This document shows positions 42,455-50,929 of a stretch of 64,000 nucleotides of DNA, piece by piece; within the stretch, counting starts at the first letter, position 1; each line of letters starts with the position of its first letter. The position numbers were made by a program, and so were the translations under genes. This stretch comes from Lachnospiraceae bacterium. GTDB taxonomy: Bacteria; Bacillota; Clostridia; Lachnospirales; Lachnospiraceae. The notes beneath the pieces were generated by a model. That model had not been told where the DNA came from, searched no databases, and saw only the letters and a program-made list of their open reading frames with translations. The stretch covers positions 1-64,000 of the forward strand of contig JAJQFS010000083.1 in assembly GCA_021200995.1 (NCBI GenBank), in the 5' to 3' direction.

Positions 42455-43441
42455 CTACGATTGATATTTCAGATAGTATTCATACGCTTCCATAAAGCGC
42501 TCTGCCAGAAGCTCACGGCCTTCCACGGAAATATGCTGATTATCCAGCAGGTATTCATCCGCTTCCTCGATGGAGATGGTGCCGTAATAATTGTCCACAA
42601 AGCTGACGAACATTTTATAGCAGACGTCCGCTTCATACTGGACATAGGAGCCGAGCGTGCCCTCCCCTTCGAAGGTAACCTGGGAGGAATCCTGATAGCT
42701 TCCGTCCTCCGCCACCACGTACCCATAGGTGGGAGACATGACGATGATCTGAATGTGCGGATAATAAGTCTGAATCAGTTCAATGGAAGCCTCCAGGGCT
42801 CCGGCGAAATGGGTGATGTTCGTGGTCTCCTCATAGTCGTACATTTCCCGCACGGCCAGGTAATCGCTCAGATCATACATGATGGCGATGATGTCCACGT
42901 TTGTAAAGTCCAGATTTTGTAGCAGAGACAGCTTTGCCAGGTCTTCGACAGAGTAATAGCCGATCTCCTCCGCGGTGGTCACCAGATGGTCGTTGTCTAC
43001 CGTGAAAATCGTGGTCAGCCAGTACAGGCCGAACAGATCCCTGTCGCCGCTCACGTATTCGATTTCGGTATTCTCGCAGGCCAGGGTAGAATCGGCCACC
43101 GCGAAATTATAGACCGTGGCGTCCGCAAGCTCGCCGATCATCTCAGCCAGACAATCCTCGGTGCCGTAATCGTCCGCGAAGGGGGAATTGCCGAAAAACG
43201 CGATCACGGTTTCCTCCTGATCGTTGACAGGATCCCCATCATAGGTGTAAGGCGTGAAATAATCCAGGACCTCCCGGTCGAAGGCGCTCGAATCCACATC
43301 GCTTAAATCCACAGTGCTGGCGCTGTTGTCCCAGGCGTGCAGACGCACGGCGATGATGCCGATAATCAGGATGAGAAGCAGAAGGAACACAATGTGGACG
43401 AGGTTTCTTTTGAGTGCAGAAAGTAATTTGAAAAAAAACAT
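42455..43441 (-). CDS. Membrane-anchored SGNH-like protein with eroded catalytic blocks
   Basis: A 328-residue protein with one N-terminal helix (about 13-33) and an extracellular domain that aligns with the hydrolase at 31332-32159. Block I is FFGNSPFADDYG and keeps a serine. Block II reads FAVADSTLA where the paralogue has LAFGGSSV, losing the glycine. Block III reads MYDLSDYLA where the paralogue has CFGTNDYAN, losing the oxyanion-hole asparagine. Block V keeps Asp and His (LLDNQHISVEG). Activity is therefore doubtful. AAGGA lies 9 bases before the ATG. It points against the locus that precedes it. Confidence 0.75.
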   Translation of the reverse strand: MFFFKLLSALKRNLVHIVFLLLLILIIGIIAVRLHAWDNSASTVDLSDVDSSAFDREVLDYFTPYTYDGDPVNDQEETVIAFFGNSPFADDYGTEDCLAEMIGELADATVYNFAVADSTLACENTEIEYVSGDRDLFGLYWLTTIFTVDNDHLVTTAEEIGYYSVEDLAKLSLLQNLDFTNVDIIAIMYDLSDYLAVREMYDYEETTNITHFAGALEASIELIQTYYPHIQIIVMSPTYGYVVAEDGSYQDSSQVTFEGEGTLGSYVQYEADVCYKMFVSFVDNYYGTISIEEADEYLLDNQHISVEGRELLAERFMEAYEYYLKYQS

Positions 43442-43528
43442 ACAGAAATATCCTTATCAAATATGAAAATAGTTACCGCAGGGTGAGCGGCTTGTTTACA
43501 ACCCGCCAACAAATTTAGCATGGGATTG

Positions 43529-43753
43529 TTAACGAATTATTATGCGCTTTCTGTCCGCGGCATGTTTTTTCAGGCAGTCTGGGTCGGAGAGAGACTGCCT
43601 CAGACGCTCCCGTTCGCCGCGGTTTAAATCGCTGTAGGCCAGGTAGCTGATGTCCAGCTCTTTTAGGGAGAGACCGCAGGTTGGGCAGATGGATTTATGG
43701 CCGTTTAACATATGAATATAATGGCAGTTCGGGCAGTAATGCATATAGATCAT
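43529..43753 (-). CDS. Small zinc-ribbon protein
   Basis: A 74-residue protein with two CxxC pairs (CPNCHY and CPTCGL, at about residues 7-10 and 23-26) forming a zinc ribbon, then a charged helical region RGERERLRQSLSDPDC. It ends in a basic tail. GGAG lies 9 bases before the ATG. Possible roles are nucleic-acid or protein binding; nothing specific can be said. It is divergent from the muramidase gene across a 285-base gap that holds palindromes and promoters. Confidence 0.7.
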   Translation of the reverse strand: MIYMHYCPNCHYIHMLNGHKSICPTCGLSLKELDISYLAYSDLNRGERERLRQSLSDPDCLKKHAADRKRIIIR

Positions 43754-43785
43754 GGTGGAGTTCTCCGGTTCTCAGAGTGGGCATT

Positions 43786-43803
43786 TTCATGGTCGACCAT
43801 GAA
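43786..43803. promoter_or_regulatory. 18-base perfect palindrome, possible operator
   Basis: TTCATGGTCGACCATGAA is its own reverse complement and lies between the divergent zinc-ribbon and muramidase genes. It falls just downstream of the possible minus-strand promoter at 43824-43851, a normal position for a repressor site. Confidence 0.5.
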
Positions 43804-43823
43804 TAGGAACTTTGATATTCACA

Positions 43824-43851
43824 TATTTACATTTTTTGCCATAAAAGTCAA
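43824..43851 (-). promoter_or_regulatory. Possible promoter of the zinc-ribbon gene
   Basis: On the minus strand TTGACT (complement of 43846-43851), 16 bases and TAAATA (complement of 43824-43829). The -35 box is good and the -10 box is weak. Confidence 0.35.
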
Positions 43852-43915
43852 GGACAGTCAGATGACAGATTCCGACAAATTACAGCGCATCCCTGAAATG
43901 AATCCGCAAAGGGGC

Positions 43916-43945
43916 TTGAAATCATCTGGAAATATGTGCTATACT
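43916..43945 (+). promoter_or_regulatory. Promoter of the GH25 muramidase gene
   Basis: TTGAAA (43916-43921), an 18-base spacer and TATACT (43940-43945). Transcription would start near 43952, leaving a leader of almost 90 bases that contains the palindrome at 43979-43992. Confidence 0.6.
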
Positions 43946-43978
43946 AAAATATCTCGGTGACACGGGTGTAATATACAT

Positions 43979-43992
43979 TGACACATGTGTCA
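43979..43992. promoter_or_regulatory. 14-base perfect palindrome in the muramidase leader
   Basis: TGACACATGTGTCA lies about 27 bases after the predicted transcription start. It could be a repressor site acting as a roadblock. The half-site TGACACA recurs at 12996-13002 and 60964-60970. Confidence 0.45.
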
Positions 43993-44038
43993 GAATTTGA
44001 AAACATGGTATGTGAAAGGAACAAAAGGGGAATTTGGA

Positions 44039-46969
44039 ATGGCATTATGGAATAAGAACGGGTATTCGCAGGATCCGGATGAACAGGAAGCGGATTTTGA
44101 CCTGATTCTGAGCGACGAGGACTTCGAGGACGAGGAAGAGCCGGAAGAGATCATTGCTGAGAGCGGTTCTGAGGAGGATGATAACTGCGGGGCTGTTGTC
44201 TATATGGATGAAAGTAACGACTGCGGGACCGATGTCTGCACGGATGAAAGTGACGACTGTGTGGATGATGTCGAGGAGTATTACGATATGGACAGCCTGC
44301 AGGTGGTTGATTCTGTGGGAGTGTATTCGGCGGCGGGGGATTTTACCGGGGAGGATGCTTCAGAGGAATTTGATCTGAATGAGGATTCCATTGACGAATA
44401 TATCATAGAGGATTTCGGGGCTTGCGCGGAGGAAGAGGATCAGCCTGTCGCTGCAGATGCGGAGCAGAATTTCGGGGAAGGGATTCAGATCATGGATCCG
44501 GATGCGCCTGAGGAGGAAGGTCATCATACCTCCGGTGCTTTTTTGCTGAGCATGTCGAAGAAGAGGATGGCGGTCGGCTCCGCGCTTCTGGCGCTCGTGA
44601 TCGTCGTGGTGGCGGCTGTGGCGGTCGTGACCGGCCGTGGCAGTGAATCCGTGAACGCGTTTTCCGCGGTCAGCAGCAGCCTTGAGGATGTGGACGTGAT
44701 CGGTGGAGAGGCTCTTGCCGAGCTGATGACAAGCAAGGAGACAGAGTATCAGGCGACCTTTTTAAGCGCCGCGGAGACGGAAACGGTCAGCAAGGAGTAT
44801 GAAGAGACAGAGACGACCGAGGATAAAATCACTGTCAGTCTCGTCATGACCAGTGTGGAAAAGGACTTAAAGATTAAGTTCACCAACAAGGCGACAGGCA
44901 AACTGATCGCCAACATCCCCTTTGAAGTGAAGGTGGTGGACGGCAACGGAAATGTAACCACCTGGACGAATGATGACAAGGACGGTATTATTTACAAATC
45001 GGGGCTGGCTGCGGGCACCTACACAGTCTCTTTGATCGCGCTTGAAGGCGATCTGTATGAGAATTATGATTTCAGCGCTTCAGGAACTGTCACAGTCAGA
45101 GACACAATCGCATATGAAAAAGTAGATGTCTCCGCCGAGATCAAGGATGAGACAGAGATCAATGTAGCGAGCGAGGAAGCGCAGGTGGTGCAGGTAGTAG
45201 AATCGGTCAACACGGATACCGTGGAATGGGTGGAGAGCACCAAGACACTCAGCTCCGAGGAATATACAGTTATCGATAAAACGCTGATTGCGGTGCCGAC
45301 CGCGTCATCTGTGAGCAGAAGCTTTCTGGCGACAGCGTCGACAAATATTACAGACGGTGAAGCAGGCGTGGATAGTACAGATACCGATTCGACTGTTTCG
45401 GAGGAAGTGACAGGGACGACGTCGGAAGCAGAGACTGCTGCATCAAAAACAGTATCGACCACGTCGGAAACAGCGGCTGCTGCATCGGAAACGGAGGCTA
45501 CTGCATCAGAGGCAGATACAACGATTGTCCCTGAAGAAACAAGTAAAAAGTTATATTCAGATGTTGCACTGACTGCAGCGGTTGGCTCTGCTGCATTAAC
45601 TGTTGGGGATACGACAACGATCTCTGCGCAGATCAACGGCGCTGATGCCAGTGAAAGCTGGAGTTATACTTATGTCAGCAGCAACACAGGTGTTGCCGCT
45701 GTGGATTCAAACGGAAAGGTGACAGCAAATGCCGCGGGCGAAGCAACGATCACGGTAACAGCTGCCTGCAGTGAATATGAAGGAACGGCTCCGACCGCCT
45801 CCTGCACAGTCACGGTCAGCCAGAGCTATTCCGACTTTTCTCTGTCACTCAGCTCTTCCAGCCTGTCCTTAAATAAAAATATCAGCGAGACAGTGACCGT
45901 AACCCCGCAGAATACGACCTCCGGTGAGAGCATTACCTATACATACGCAAGCTCCGACACAAGTGTCGCGGAAGTATACGGAAGCGATAATACAGTCACT
46001 GTCAAAGCGGTTGGCGCGGGTACCGCGACGATCAACGTCAGCGCCTGCTATACGAACAATACTTCGAAGACTGCCACTGCCAGCTTTACCGTGACGGTGA
46101 CCTCTTCCTCGACCGCGTTGAAAACAACCGACGGCCGTGCGGTCTACGTACTGGAGAATGGCAGCTACAGAACTGCTACCTATGATGATTATTACACGGA
46201 CGGCATGGCTTTCTATGTCAGGAGCGAAGGCTATATCTATACCGGATGGCAGACAATCGACGGCAATACCTATTATTATACCGCGGATGGCAATTACGTG
46301 GTCGGCGATCAGGTGATCCAGGGCGTGCAGTACACATTCAGCAGCACCGGCGTCCTGCAGGACGGCTCCGGGACTCTGGGCATTGATGTATCCAGTCACA
46401 ACGGCTCCATCGACTGGACCGCGGTGAAAAATTCCGGCGTCAGCTACGCGATCATCCGCTGCGGCTACAGAGGCTACGGCTCCGGCGTGCTGGTGGAGGA
46501 CTCGCGCTTCAGATCCAATATTCAGGGCGCGCTGAATGCGGGACTTAAGGTCGGCGTATACTTCTTCTCGCAGGCTGTCACCACTACGGAGGCGGTTGAG
46601 GAGGCGTCCATGGTGCTGCAGCTGATCAGCGGATACAGTATTTCCCTGCCGGTCTATATTGATGTGGAGTATTCCAACTCCTCCCACAGCGGGCGCGCGG
46701 ATTCGCTGGGCGTATCGGACCGAACCGCGATTGTGAAGGCGTTCTGCCAGACGATTCAGAACAGCGGCTATACAGCGGGCATTTACGCGAACAAGACCTG
46801 GCTGACCAGCTATCTGAATATGTCGCAGCTCAGCTCCTATAAGGTATGGCTGGCGCAGTACGCGGCTTCACCTACCTATACCGGTTCTTACCATATGTGG
46901 CAGTATTCTTCTTCGGGAAGCATCAGCGGCATCAGCGGGAACGTGGATTTAAATCTTTGGTACTATTAA
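44039..46969 (+). CDS. Membrane-anchored GH25 muramidase with Ig-like domains
   Basis: A 976-residue type II membrane protein. Residues 1-170 are a very acidic intracellular tail; one helix spans about 176-198. Outside follow a Cna-B-like beta domain (about 270-355), a Ser/Thr/Ala/Glu-rich linker (about 450-500), two Big_2-type domains (about 505-595 and 600-685), a short aromatic repeat region resembling choline-binding repeats (GYIYTGWQTIDGNTYYYTAD, about 725-745) and a GH25 lysozyme domain from about 779. The catalytic site is visible as GIDVSSHNG and IDVE (874-877). It cleaves peptidoglycan glycan strands. AAAGGGG before 44039 fixes the start. Confidence 0.9.
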   Translation: MALWNKNGYSQDPDEQEADFDLILSDEDFEDEEEPEEIIAESGSEEDDNCGAVVYMDESNDCGTDVCTDESDDCVDDVEEYYDMDSLQVVDSVGVYSAAGDFTGEDASEEFDLNEDSIDEYIIEDFGACAEEEDQPVAADAEQNFGEGIQIMDPDAPEEEGHHTSGAFLLSMSKKRMAVGSALLALVIVVVAAVAVVTGRGSESVNAFSAVSSSLEDVDVIGGEALAELMTSKETEYQATFLSAAETETVSKEYEETETTEDKITVSLVMTSVEKDLKIKFTNKATGKLIANIPFEVKVVDGNGNVTTWTNDDKDGIIYKSGLAAGTYTVSLIALEGDLYENYDFSASGTVTVRDTIAYEKVDVSAEIKDETEINVASEEAQVVQVVESVNTDTVEWVESTKTLSSEEYTVIDKTLIAVPTASSVSRSFLATASTNITDGEAGVDSTDTDSTVSEEVTGTTSEAETAASKTVSTTSETAAAASETEATASEADTTIVPEETSKKLYSDVALTAAVGSAALTVGDTTTISAQINGADASESWSYTYVSSNTGVAAVDSNGKVTANAAGEATITVTAACSEYEGTAPTASCTVTVSQSYSDFSLSLSSSSLSLNKNISETVTVTPQNTTSGESITYTYASSDTSVAEVYGSDNTVTVKAVGAGTATINVSACYTNNTSKTATASFTVTVTSSSTALKTTDGRAVYVLENGSYRTATYDDYYTDGMAFYVRSEGYIYTGWQTIDGNTYYYTADGNYVVGDQVIQGVQYTFSSTGVLQDGSGTLGIDVSSHNGSIDWTAVKNSGVSYAIIRCGYRGYGSGVLVEDSRFRSNIQGALNAGLKVGVYFFSQAVTTTEAVEEASMVLQLISGYSISLPVYIDVEYSNSSHSGRADSLGVSDRTAIVKAFCQTIQNSGYTAGIYANKTWLTSYLNMSQLSSYKVWLAQYAASPTYTGSYHMWQYSSSGSISGISGNVDLNLWYY

Positions 46970-46993
46970 ATATATAAATGAGGGAACAAAAAG

Positions 46994-47863
46994 ATGAAAG
47001 GTATCATTCTAGCCGGTGGCTCCGGCACCAGACTTTATCCGCTGACCAAGGCGGTATCCAAACAGATCATGCCGGTATATGATAAGCCCATGATTTACTA
47101 CCCGTTATCCATCCTGATGCTGTCGTATATCCGGGAAGTGCTGATCATTTCCGCTCCCAGGGATGTGCCGGTTTTTCAAGAGCTTCTGGGCGATGGCAGT
47201 CAGCTGGGGATGAAGCTGGAGTACGCCGTGCAGGAGCAGCCCCGCGGACTTGCGGACGCGTTCCTGATCGGAGAGAAATTTATCGGCGATGACCGGGTAG
47301 TCCTGATTCTGGGAGATAATATTTTCTATGGGCAGAGCTTTTCCGCCCTGTTAAAAAAGGTGGCGGCCAGAGAAGAGGGCGCCACGATCTTCGGCTATTA
47401 TGTGAGAGATCCGCGGGAATACGGCGTGGTGGAGTTTGATAAGAACGGCATCGCCGTTTCTATCGAGGAAAAGCCGGAGCATCCGAAGAGCAATTACGCG
47501 GTGCCGGGTCTGTATTTTTATGACAATGACGTCGTGGAAATCGCCAAAAATGTGAAGCCTTCCCCCAGGGGCGAGATCGAGATCACCAGTATCAATAACG
47601 AATACCTGCGCAGAGGAAAGCTCCACGTGGAAACCATGGGCAGGGGCTTTGCCTGGCTGGATACCGGCAATCATGACGCGCTTTTAGACGCTTCCGATTT
47701 CGTGGCGGCGTTCCAGAAACGGCAGGGACTGTACATTTCCTGTATTGAGGAAATCGCTTACCGGAGGGGCTTCATTGATAAAGAACAGCTTCTGAAGCTG
47801 GCGGAACCGCTGTTAAAGACCAATTACGGAAAATATCTGGTGGAAGTGGCGAACGGACTTTAA
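46994..47863 (+). CDS. rmlA: Glucose-1-phosphate thymidylyltransferase
   Basis: A 289-residue nucleotidyltransferase. [20 protein letters not shown] and [12 protein letters not shown] form the signature, with the catalytic loop aspartates in [11 protein letters not shown] and the [18 protein letters not shown] block. It makes dTDP-glucose, the start of dTDP-L-rhamnose and of the sugar used by the WecE-like enzyme. The length is typical. Start of the second glycan locus; rmlB and rmlD are not in the window. Confidence 0.96.
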   Translation: MKGIILAGGSGTRLYPLTKAVSKQIMPVYDKPMIYYPLSILMLSYIREVLIISAPRDVPVFQELLGDGSQLGMKLEYAVQEQPRGLADAFLIGEKFIGDDRVVLILGDNIFYGQSFSALLKKVAAREEGATIFGYYVRDPREYGVVEFDKNGIAVSIEEKPEHPKSNYAVPGLYFYDNDVVEIAKNVKPSPRGEIEITSINNEYLRRGKLHVETMGRGFAWLDTGNHDALLDASDFVAAFQKRQGLYISCIEEIAYRRGFIDKEQLLKLAEPLLKTNYGKYLVEVANGL

Positions 47864-47877
47864 GGAAATGTGGACAG

Positions 47878-47918
47878 CTGTTTATGAAGCCGCCGGAGTA
47901 CGCGGCAGACAGAAACAG
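47878..47918 (+). repeat. Hairpin between rmlA and rmlC
   Basis: CTGTTT (47878-47883) pairs with AAACAG (47913-47918), and GCCGC (47889-47893) with GCGGC (47902-47906) inside it. It has no T-tract and lies just before the rmlC ribosome site, so it may tune mRNA stability or expression. Confidence 0.45.
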
Positions 47919-47941
47919 AATTGTATATCAGGGAGGAGATT

Positions 47942-48508
47942 ATGGGCAAAATAACAGTGGAGACCTGTCACATCGAGGGTCTGAAGGTAGTGACTCCCAC
48001 GGTGTTCGGGGATAACCGCGGATATTTCATGGAAACATATAATTACAATGATTTCCGCGAGGCGGGCATCGATCAGGTCTTTGTGCAGGACAATCAGTCG
48101 GCGTCCAGAAAGGGTGTGCTGCGCGGGCTTCATTTTCAGTATCAGTATCCGCAGGACAAGCTGGTGCGGGTGATCAAAGGAGAAGTCTACGATGTGGCGG
48201 TGGATCTGCGAGAGGGGTCCGAAACCTATGGCCAGTGGTTCGGCGTGCTTCTCTCCGAGGAGAATAAAAAACAGCTCTTTATTCCCAAAAACTTTGCGCA
48301 CGGCTTTCTGGTGCTGAGCGATTACGCGGAGTTTGTGTATCAGTGCTCCGATTTCTATCATCCGAACGATGAGGGCGGGATCCGGTATGACGATCCGGAT
48401 ATCGGGGTAGAGTGGCCGATTCCGGAAGGGATGGAGCTGATCCTGTCTGACAAGGATTTAAAGCAGGGGAGTTTTCAGGCGTATCTTGAGGGCCAGAAAG
48501 GCAGATAA
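47942..48508 (+). CDS. rmlC: dTDP-4-dehydrorhamnose 3,5-epimerase
   Basis: A 188-residue cupin enzyme. VLRGLHFQYQ carries the catalytic histidine, with VYDVAVDLREGSETYGQW, IPKNFAHGFLVLSD and FYHPNDEGGIRYDDP as further family blocks. It epimerises dTDP-4-keto-6-deoxyglucose at C3 and C5 on the way to dTDP-rhamnose. GGGAGGAG lies 5 bases before the ATG at 47942; an in-frame codon 21 bases upstream lacks one. Confidence 0.94.
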   Translation: MGKITVETCHIEGLKVVTPTVFGDNRGYFMETYNYNDFREAGIDQVFVQDNQSASRKGVLRGLHFQYQYPQDKLVRVIKGEVYDVAVDLREGSETYGQWFGVLLSEENKKQLFIPKNFAHGFLVLSDYAEFVYQCSDFYHPNDEGGIRYDDPDIGVEWPIPEGMELILSDKDLKQGSFQAYLEGQKGR

Positions 48509-48515
48509 TACCTGA

Positions 48516-48547
48516 CGGGAGAAGGCAGCGCGGGCTGTTTCCTCCCG
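48516..48547 (+). repeat. Hairpin between rmlC and wzm
   Basis: CGGGAG (48516-48521) pairs with CTCCCG (48542-48547), and CAGC (48526-48529) with GCTG (48534-48537). It lies in the 54-base gap and has no T-tract. Confidence 0.4.
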
Positions 48548-48562
48548 GCAAAAGGAAATGAT

Positions 48563-49366
48563 ATGAGAGAAATTATTGAAAACAGACGCCTCATCTGGAA
48601 GCTGGCGAAAAACGACTTCAAAAAGCGCTATGCCGGCTCTTCTCTGGGGACTGTCTGGGCACTGATCCAGCCGGTTGTGACGGTTCTCATGTACTGGATC
48701 GTGTTTCAGGGAATCTTTCAGAATAAAGCGCAGATGATCGCGGGGGGCATCGAGGTCCCTTATGTTTTGTTTTTAACCAGTGGCCTGGCGCCCTGGTTTT
48801 TTTTCAGTGAGGGGATCAATAATGGGACGACCGCGCTTTTGGAGTACCAGTATCTGGTCAAAAAGGTGGTTTTTAATATCAATATTCTGCCGGTGGTGCG
48901 GGTCACGGCCGCGCTCTTTATTCATGTGTTTTTTGCCGGTGTGCTGCTGGTGATCTCGATGCTCTACGGGTATTTTCCGGGGCTGGCCACCATTCAGATT
49001 GTGTATTACAGCTTCGGGCTGTATTTGTTTACGCTGGCGCTGTCGTATTTTACGAGCGCGATTGTGGTGTTTTTCCGGGATCTGACGCAGATCATTGGGA
49101 TCGCGCTGCAGCTGGGGATGTGGGCGACGCCCATTCTCTGGGATATTTCGATGGCTGACAGCTGGCCGCCCGTTATCGGCTTTGTGCTGCGCTTAAATCC
49201 GATCTGTTATGTGGTCAGCGGGTACCGCAGCGCCGTTTACGGGCGGACGTGGTTCTGGGAGGAGCCGGTGTATACGCTCTATTTCTGGGTGGTGACGATT
49301 GTGCTGCTGATATTAGGCAAAAAGCTGTTTGTGAAGCTGAAGTATCATTTCGCGGATGTGCTGTAG
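48563..49366 (+). CDS. wzm: ABC-2 polysaccharide/polyol phosphate exporter, permease subunit
   Basis: A 267-residue permease with six helices. WKLAKNDFKKRYAGSSLGTVW at the N-terminus is the amphipathic gate-helix signature of the Wzm/TagG family, followed by LIQPVVTVLMYWIVFQGIF, and GYRSAVYGRTWFWEEP near the end. With Wzt it exports a finished undecaprenyl-linked glycan. AAAGGA precedes the ATG. A 210-base non-coding element separates it from its ATPase gene, which is unusual for this pair. Confidence 0.92.
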   Translation: MREIIENRRLIWKLAKNDFKKRYAGSSLGTVWALIQPVVTVLMYWIVFQGIFQNKAQMIAGGIEVPYVLFLTSGLAPWFFFSEGINNGTTALLEYQYLVKKVVFNINILPVVRVTAALFIHVFFAGVLLVISMLYGYFPGLATIQIVYYSFGLYLFTLALSYFTSAIVVFFRDLTQIIGIALQLGMWATPILWDISMADSWPPVIGFVLRLNPICYVVSGYRSAVYGRTWFWEEPVYTLYFWVVTIVLLILGKKLFVKLKYHFADVL

Positions 49367-49382
49367 AAATCAGTAGAAAACG

Positions 49383-49556
49383 GGGTCGCGTGAAACCAGA
49401 TAATGTCGTTTCCCGCTCTGTTTCCGCAAGTGATTCGGTATAGGAGATCGCGGAAGCGATATTATAAATTGCAATAGTGCAGGAGGCGGCACTCATAAAA
49501 GTCAGAGGTGAGCTTTGCGATGAGCGCGAGCCGAGACTTTTATGAGGGACGACTCC
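49383..49556 (+). ncRNA. Structured intergenic element between wzm and wzt, possibly related to copies A and B
   Basis: It opens with GGGTCGCGTGAAA (49383-49395), identical to the start of the element at 35808 and of copy B. TTCCGC (49422-49427) pairs with GCGGAA (49450-49455). A long stem follows: 49482-49503 with 49535-49556, 19 of 22, containing CTCATAAAAGTC and its exact complement. The loop holds GCGATGAGC, matching the GCGACGAGC of copy B. TGCAGGAGG (49478-49486) also occurs before copy A. No T-tract follows, so wzt can be read through. Confidence 0.5.
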
Positions 49557-49576
49557 GGAAACGTAGGAACAAATAT

Positions 49577-50854
49577 ATGAACACAGCGATCGACGTAAAT
49601 CACGTTTCTAAAGTGTACAGATTATACGAAAAACCATATTACAGAATCATGGACGCTCTCAATGTCGGCGGCAAAAAATACACCGAACACGCTGCCCTGA
49701 AAGATATCAGCTTCCAGATCGGCCAGGGTGAGTGCGTGGGCATCATCGGCACCAACGGCTCCGGCAAGTCCACGATTTTGAAGATCATCACCGGTGTGCT
49801 GCAGCCCACATCCGGCAGCGTCACGGTGAACGGCCGTATCTCGGCCCTGCTGGAGCTGGGCGCGGGCTTCAATATGGAGTATAACGGCATTGAGAACGTT
49901 TATCTGAACGGCACCATGCTGGGTTTTTCCGAGGAGGAGATTCAGGAAAAGCTCCCCGCCATTCTGGATTTTGCGGATATCGGCGATTATGTGTATCAGC
50001 CTGTCAAAACCTACTCCTCCGGCATGTTTGTCCGCCTCGCTTTCGCTGTGGCCATCAACATCGATCCGGAGATTCTGATCGTGGACGAGGCCCTGAGTGT
50101 AGGCGACGTCTTTTTCCAGGCGAAATGCTATCACAAATTTGAAGAATTCAAACAGCTGGGCAAGACCATTGTTTTCGTCAGCCATGATCTGTCCAGCATT
50201 CAGAAATATTGCGACCGCGTGATTTTATTGAATCAGGGAGACATGCTGGGCGAGGGCGGCACCAAGGAGATGATCGACGCCTATAAGCAGGTGCTGGTGG
50301 GCCAGTATCAGCCCGTGCAGCAGGAACCCTCCCTGGTGGATGATGAGGAAATCCGTGCGCTGGCGGCACAGAAGGCCGGCGTTAATCCGGAGCTTTTAGA
50401 ATATGGAACCCGTCAGGCGAAGATCGTCGACTTTTTCATCACGGATGAGCATCAGATGAGGAGCAATGCCATCATCAAGGGGACTGAATTTACCGTTCAC
50501 ATGCGGGTGGAGTTTTATGAGGACCTTCCCGCTCCGATTTTTGCGTTTTCTTTTAAAAATATCCAGGGGACGGAGATTACCGGCACCAACAGTATGTATG
50601 AAAAAGCATTCCTCGAATCGGTGAAAGCCGGAATGGCGAAGGATATTACCTTCACGCAGAATATGAGCCTGCAGGGCGGAGAGTACCTTTTAAGTCTGGG
50701 ACTGACCGGTTTTGTGGGGGACGAGTTTCAGGTTTATCACAGGCTGTACGATGTGATGAATGTGACAGTAGTGTCAGAAAAAAACACGGTGGGCTTCTAT
50801 GACATGTTTTCCACGGTGAAAGTGACGGATGTCATGCAGAATCCGGAGGATTGA
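49577..50854 (+). CDS. wzt: ABC polysaccharide exporter ATPase with C-terminal glycan-binding-type domain
   Basis: A 425-residue protein. The ATPase (about 1-250) has Walker A IIGTNGSGKST, the TagH/Wzt-type signature TYSSGMFVRLAFAV, Walker B ILIVDEALSVGD and switch FVSHDLSS. A C-terminal beta-sandwich (about 290-425) resembles the WztC domain, which in E. coli O8/O9a binds the modified chain end. The frame is open 69 bases further upstream into the structured element, but family sequence starts at MNTAIDVNHVSKVY. The next gene is a likely chain-end modifier. Confidence 0.92.
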   Translation: MNTAIDVNHVSKVYRLYEKPYYRIMDALNVGGKKYTEHAALKDISFQIGQGECVGIIGTNGSGKSTILKIITGVLQPTSGSVTVNGRISALLELGAGFNMEYNGIENVYLNGTMLGFSEEEIQEKLPAILDFADIGDYVYQPVKTYSSGMFVRLAFAVAINIDPEILIVDEALSVGDVFFQAKCYHKFEEFKQLGKTIVFVSHDLSSIQKYCDRVILLNQGDMLGEGGTKEMIDAYKQVLVGQYQPVQQEPSLVDDEEIRALAAQKAGVNPELLEYGTRQAKIVDFFITDEHQMRSNAIIKGTEFTVHMRVEFYEDLPAPIFAFSFKNIQGTEITGTNSMYEKAFLESVKAGMAKDITFTQNMSLQGGEYLLSLGLTGFVGDEFQVYHRLYDVMNVTVVSEKNTVGFYDMFSTVKVTDVMQNPED

Positions 50855-50929
50855 CCGGATATACCTGCATAATTTCTGCCATTTCAGCCCAATACTGTAT
50901 CATACCTTTTTGAGGGAGGAGCATACTCC

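Noticed and set aside
49508..49576. Upstream extension of wzt
   Set aside because: It would encode 23 residues read through the hairpin element, and the family sequence begins at 49577.
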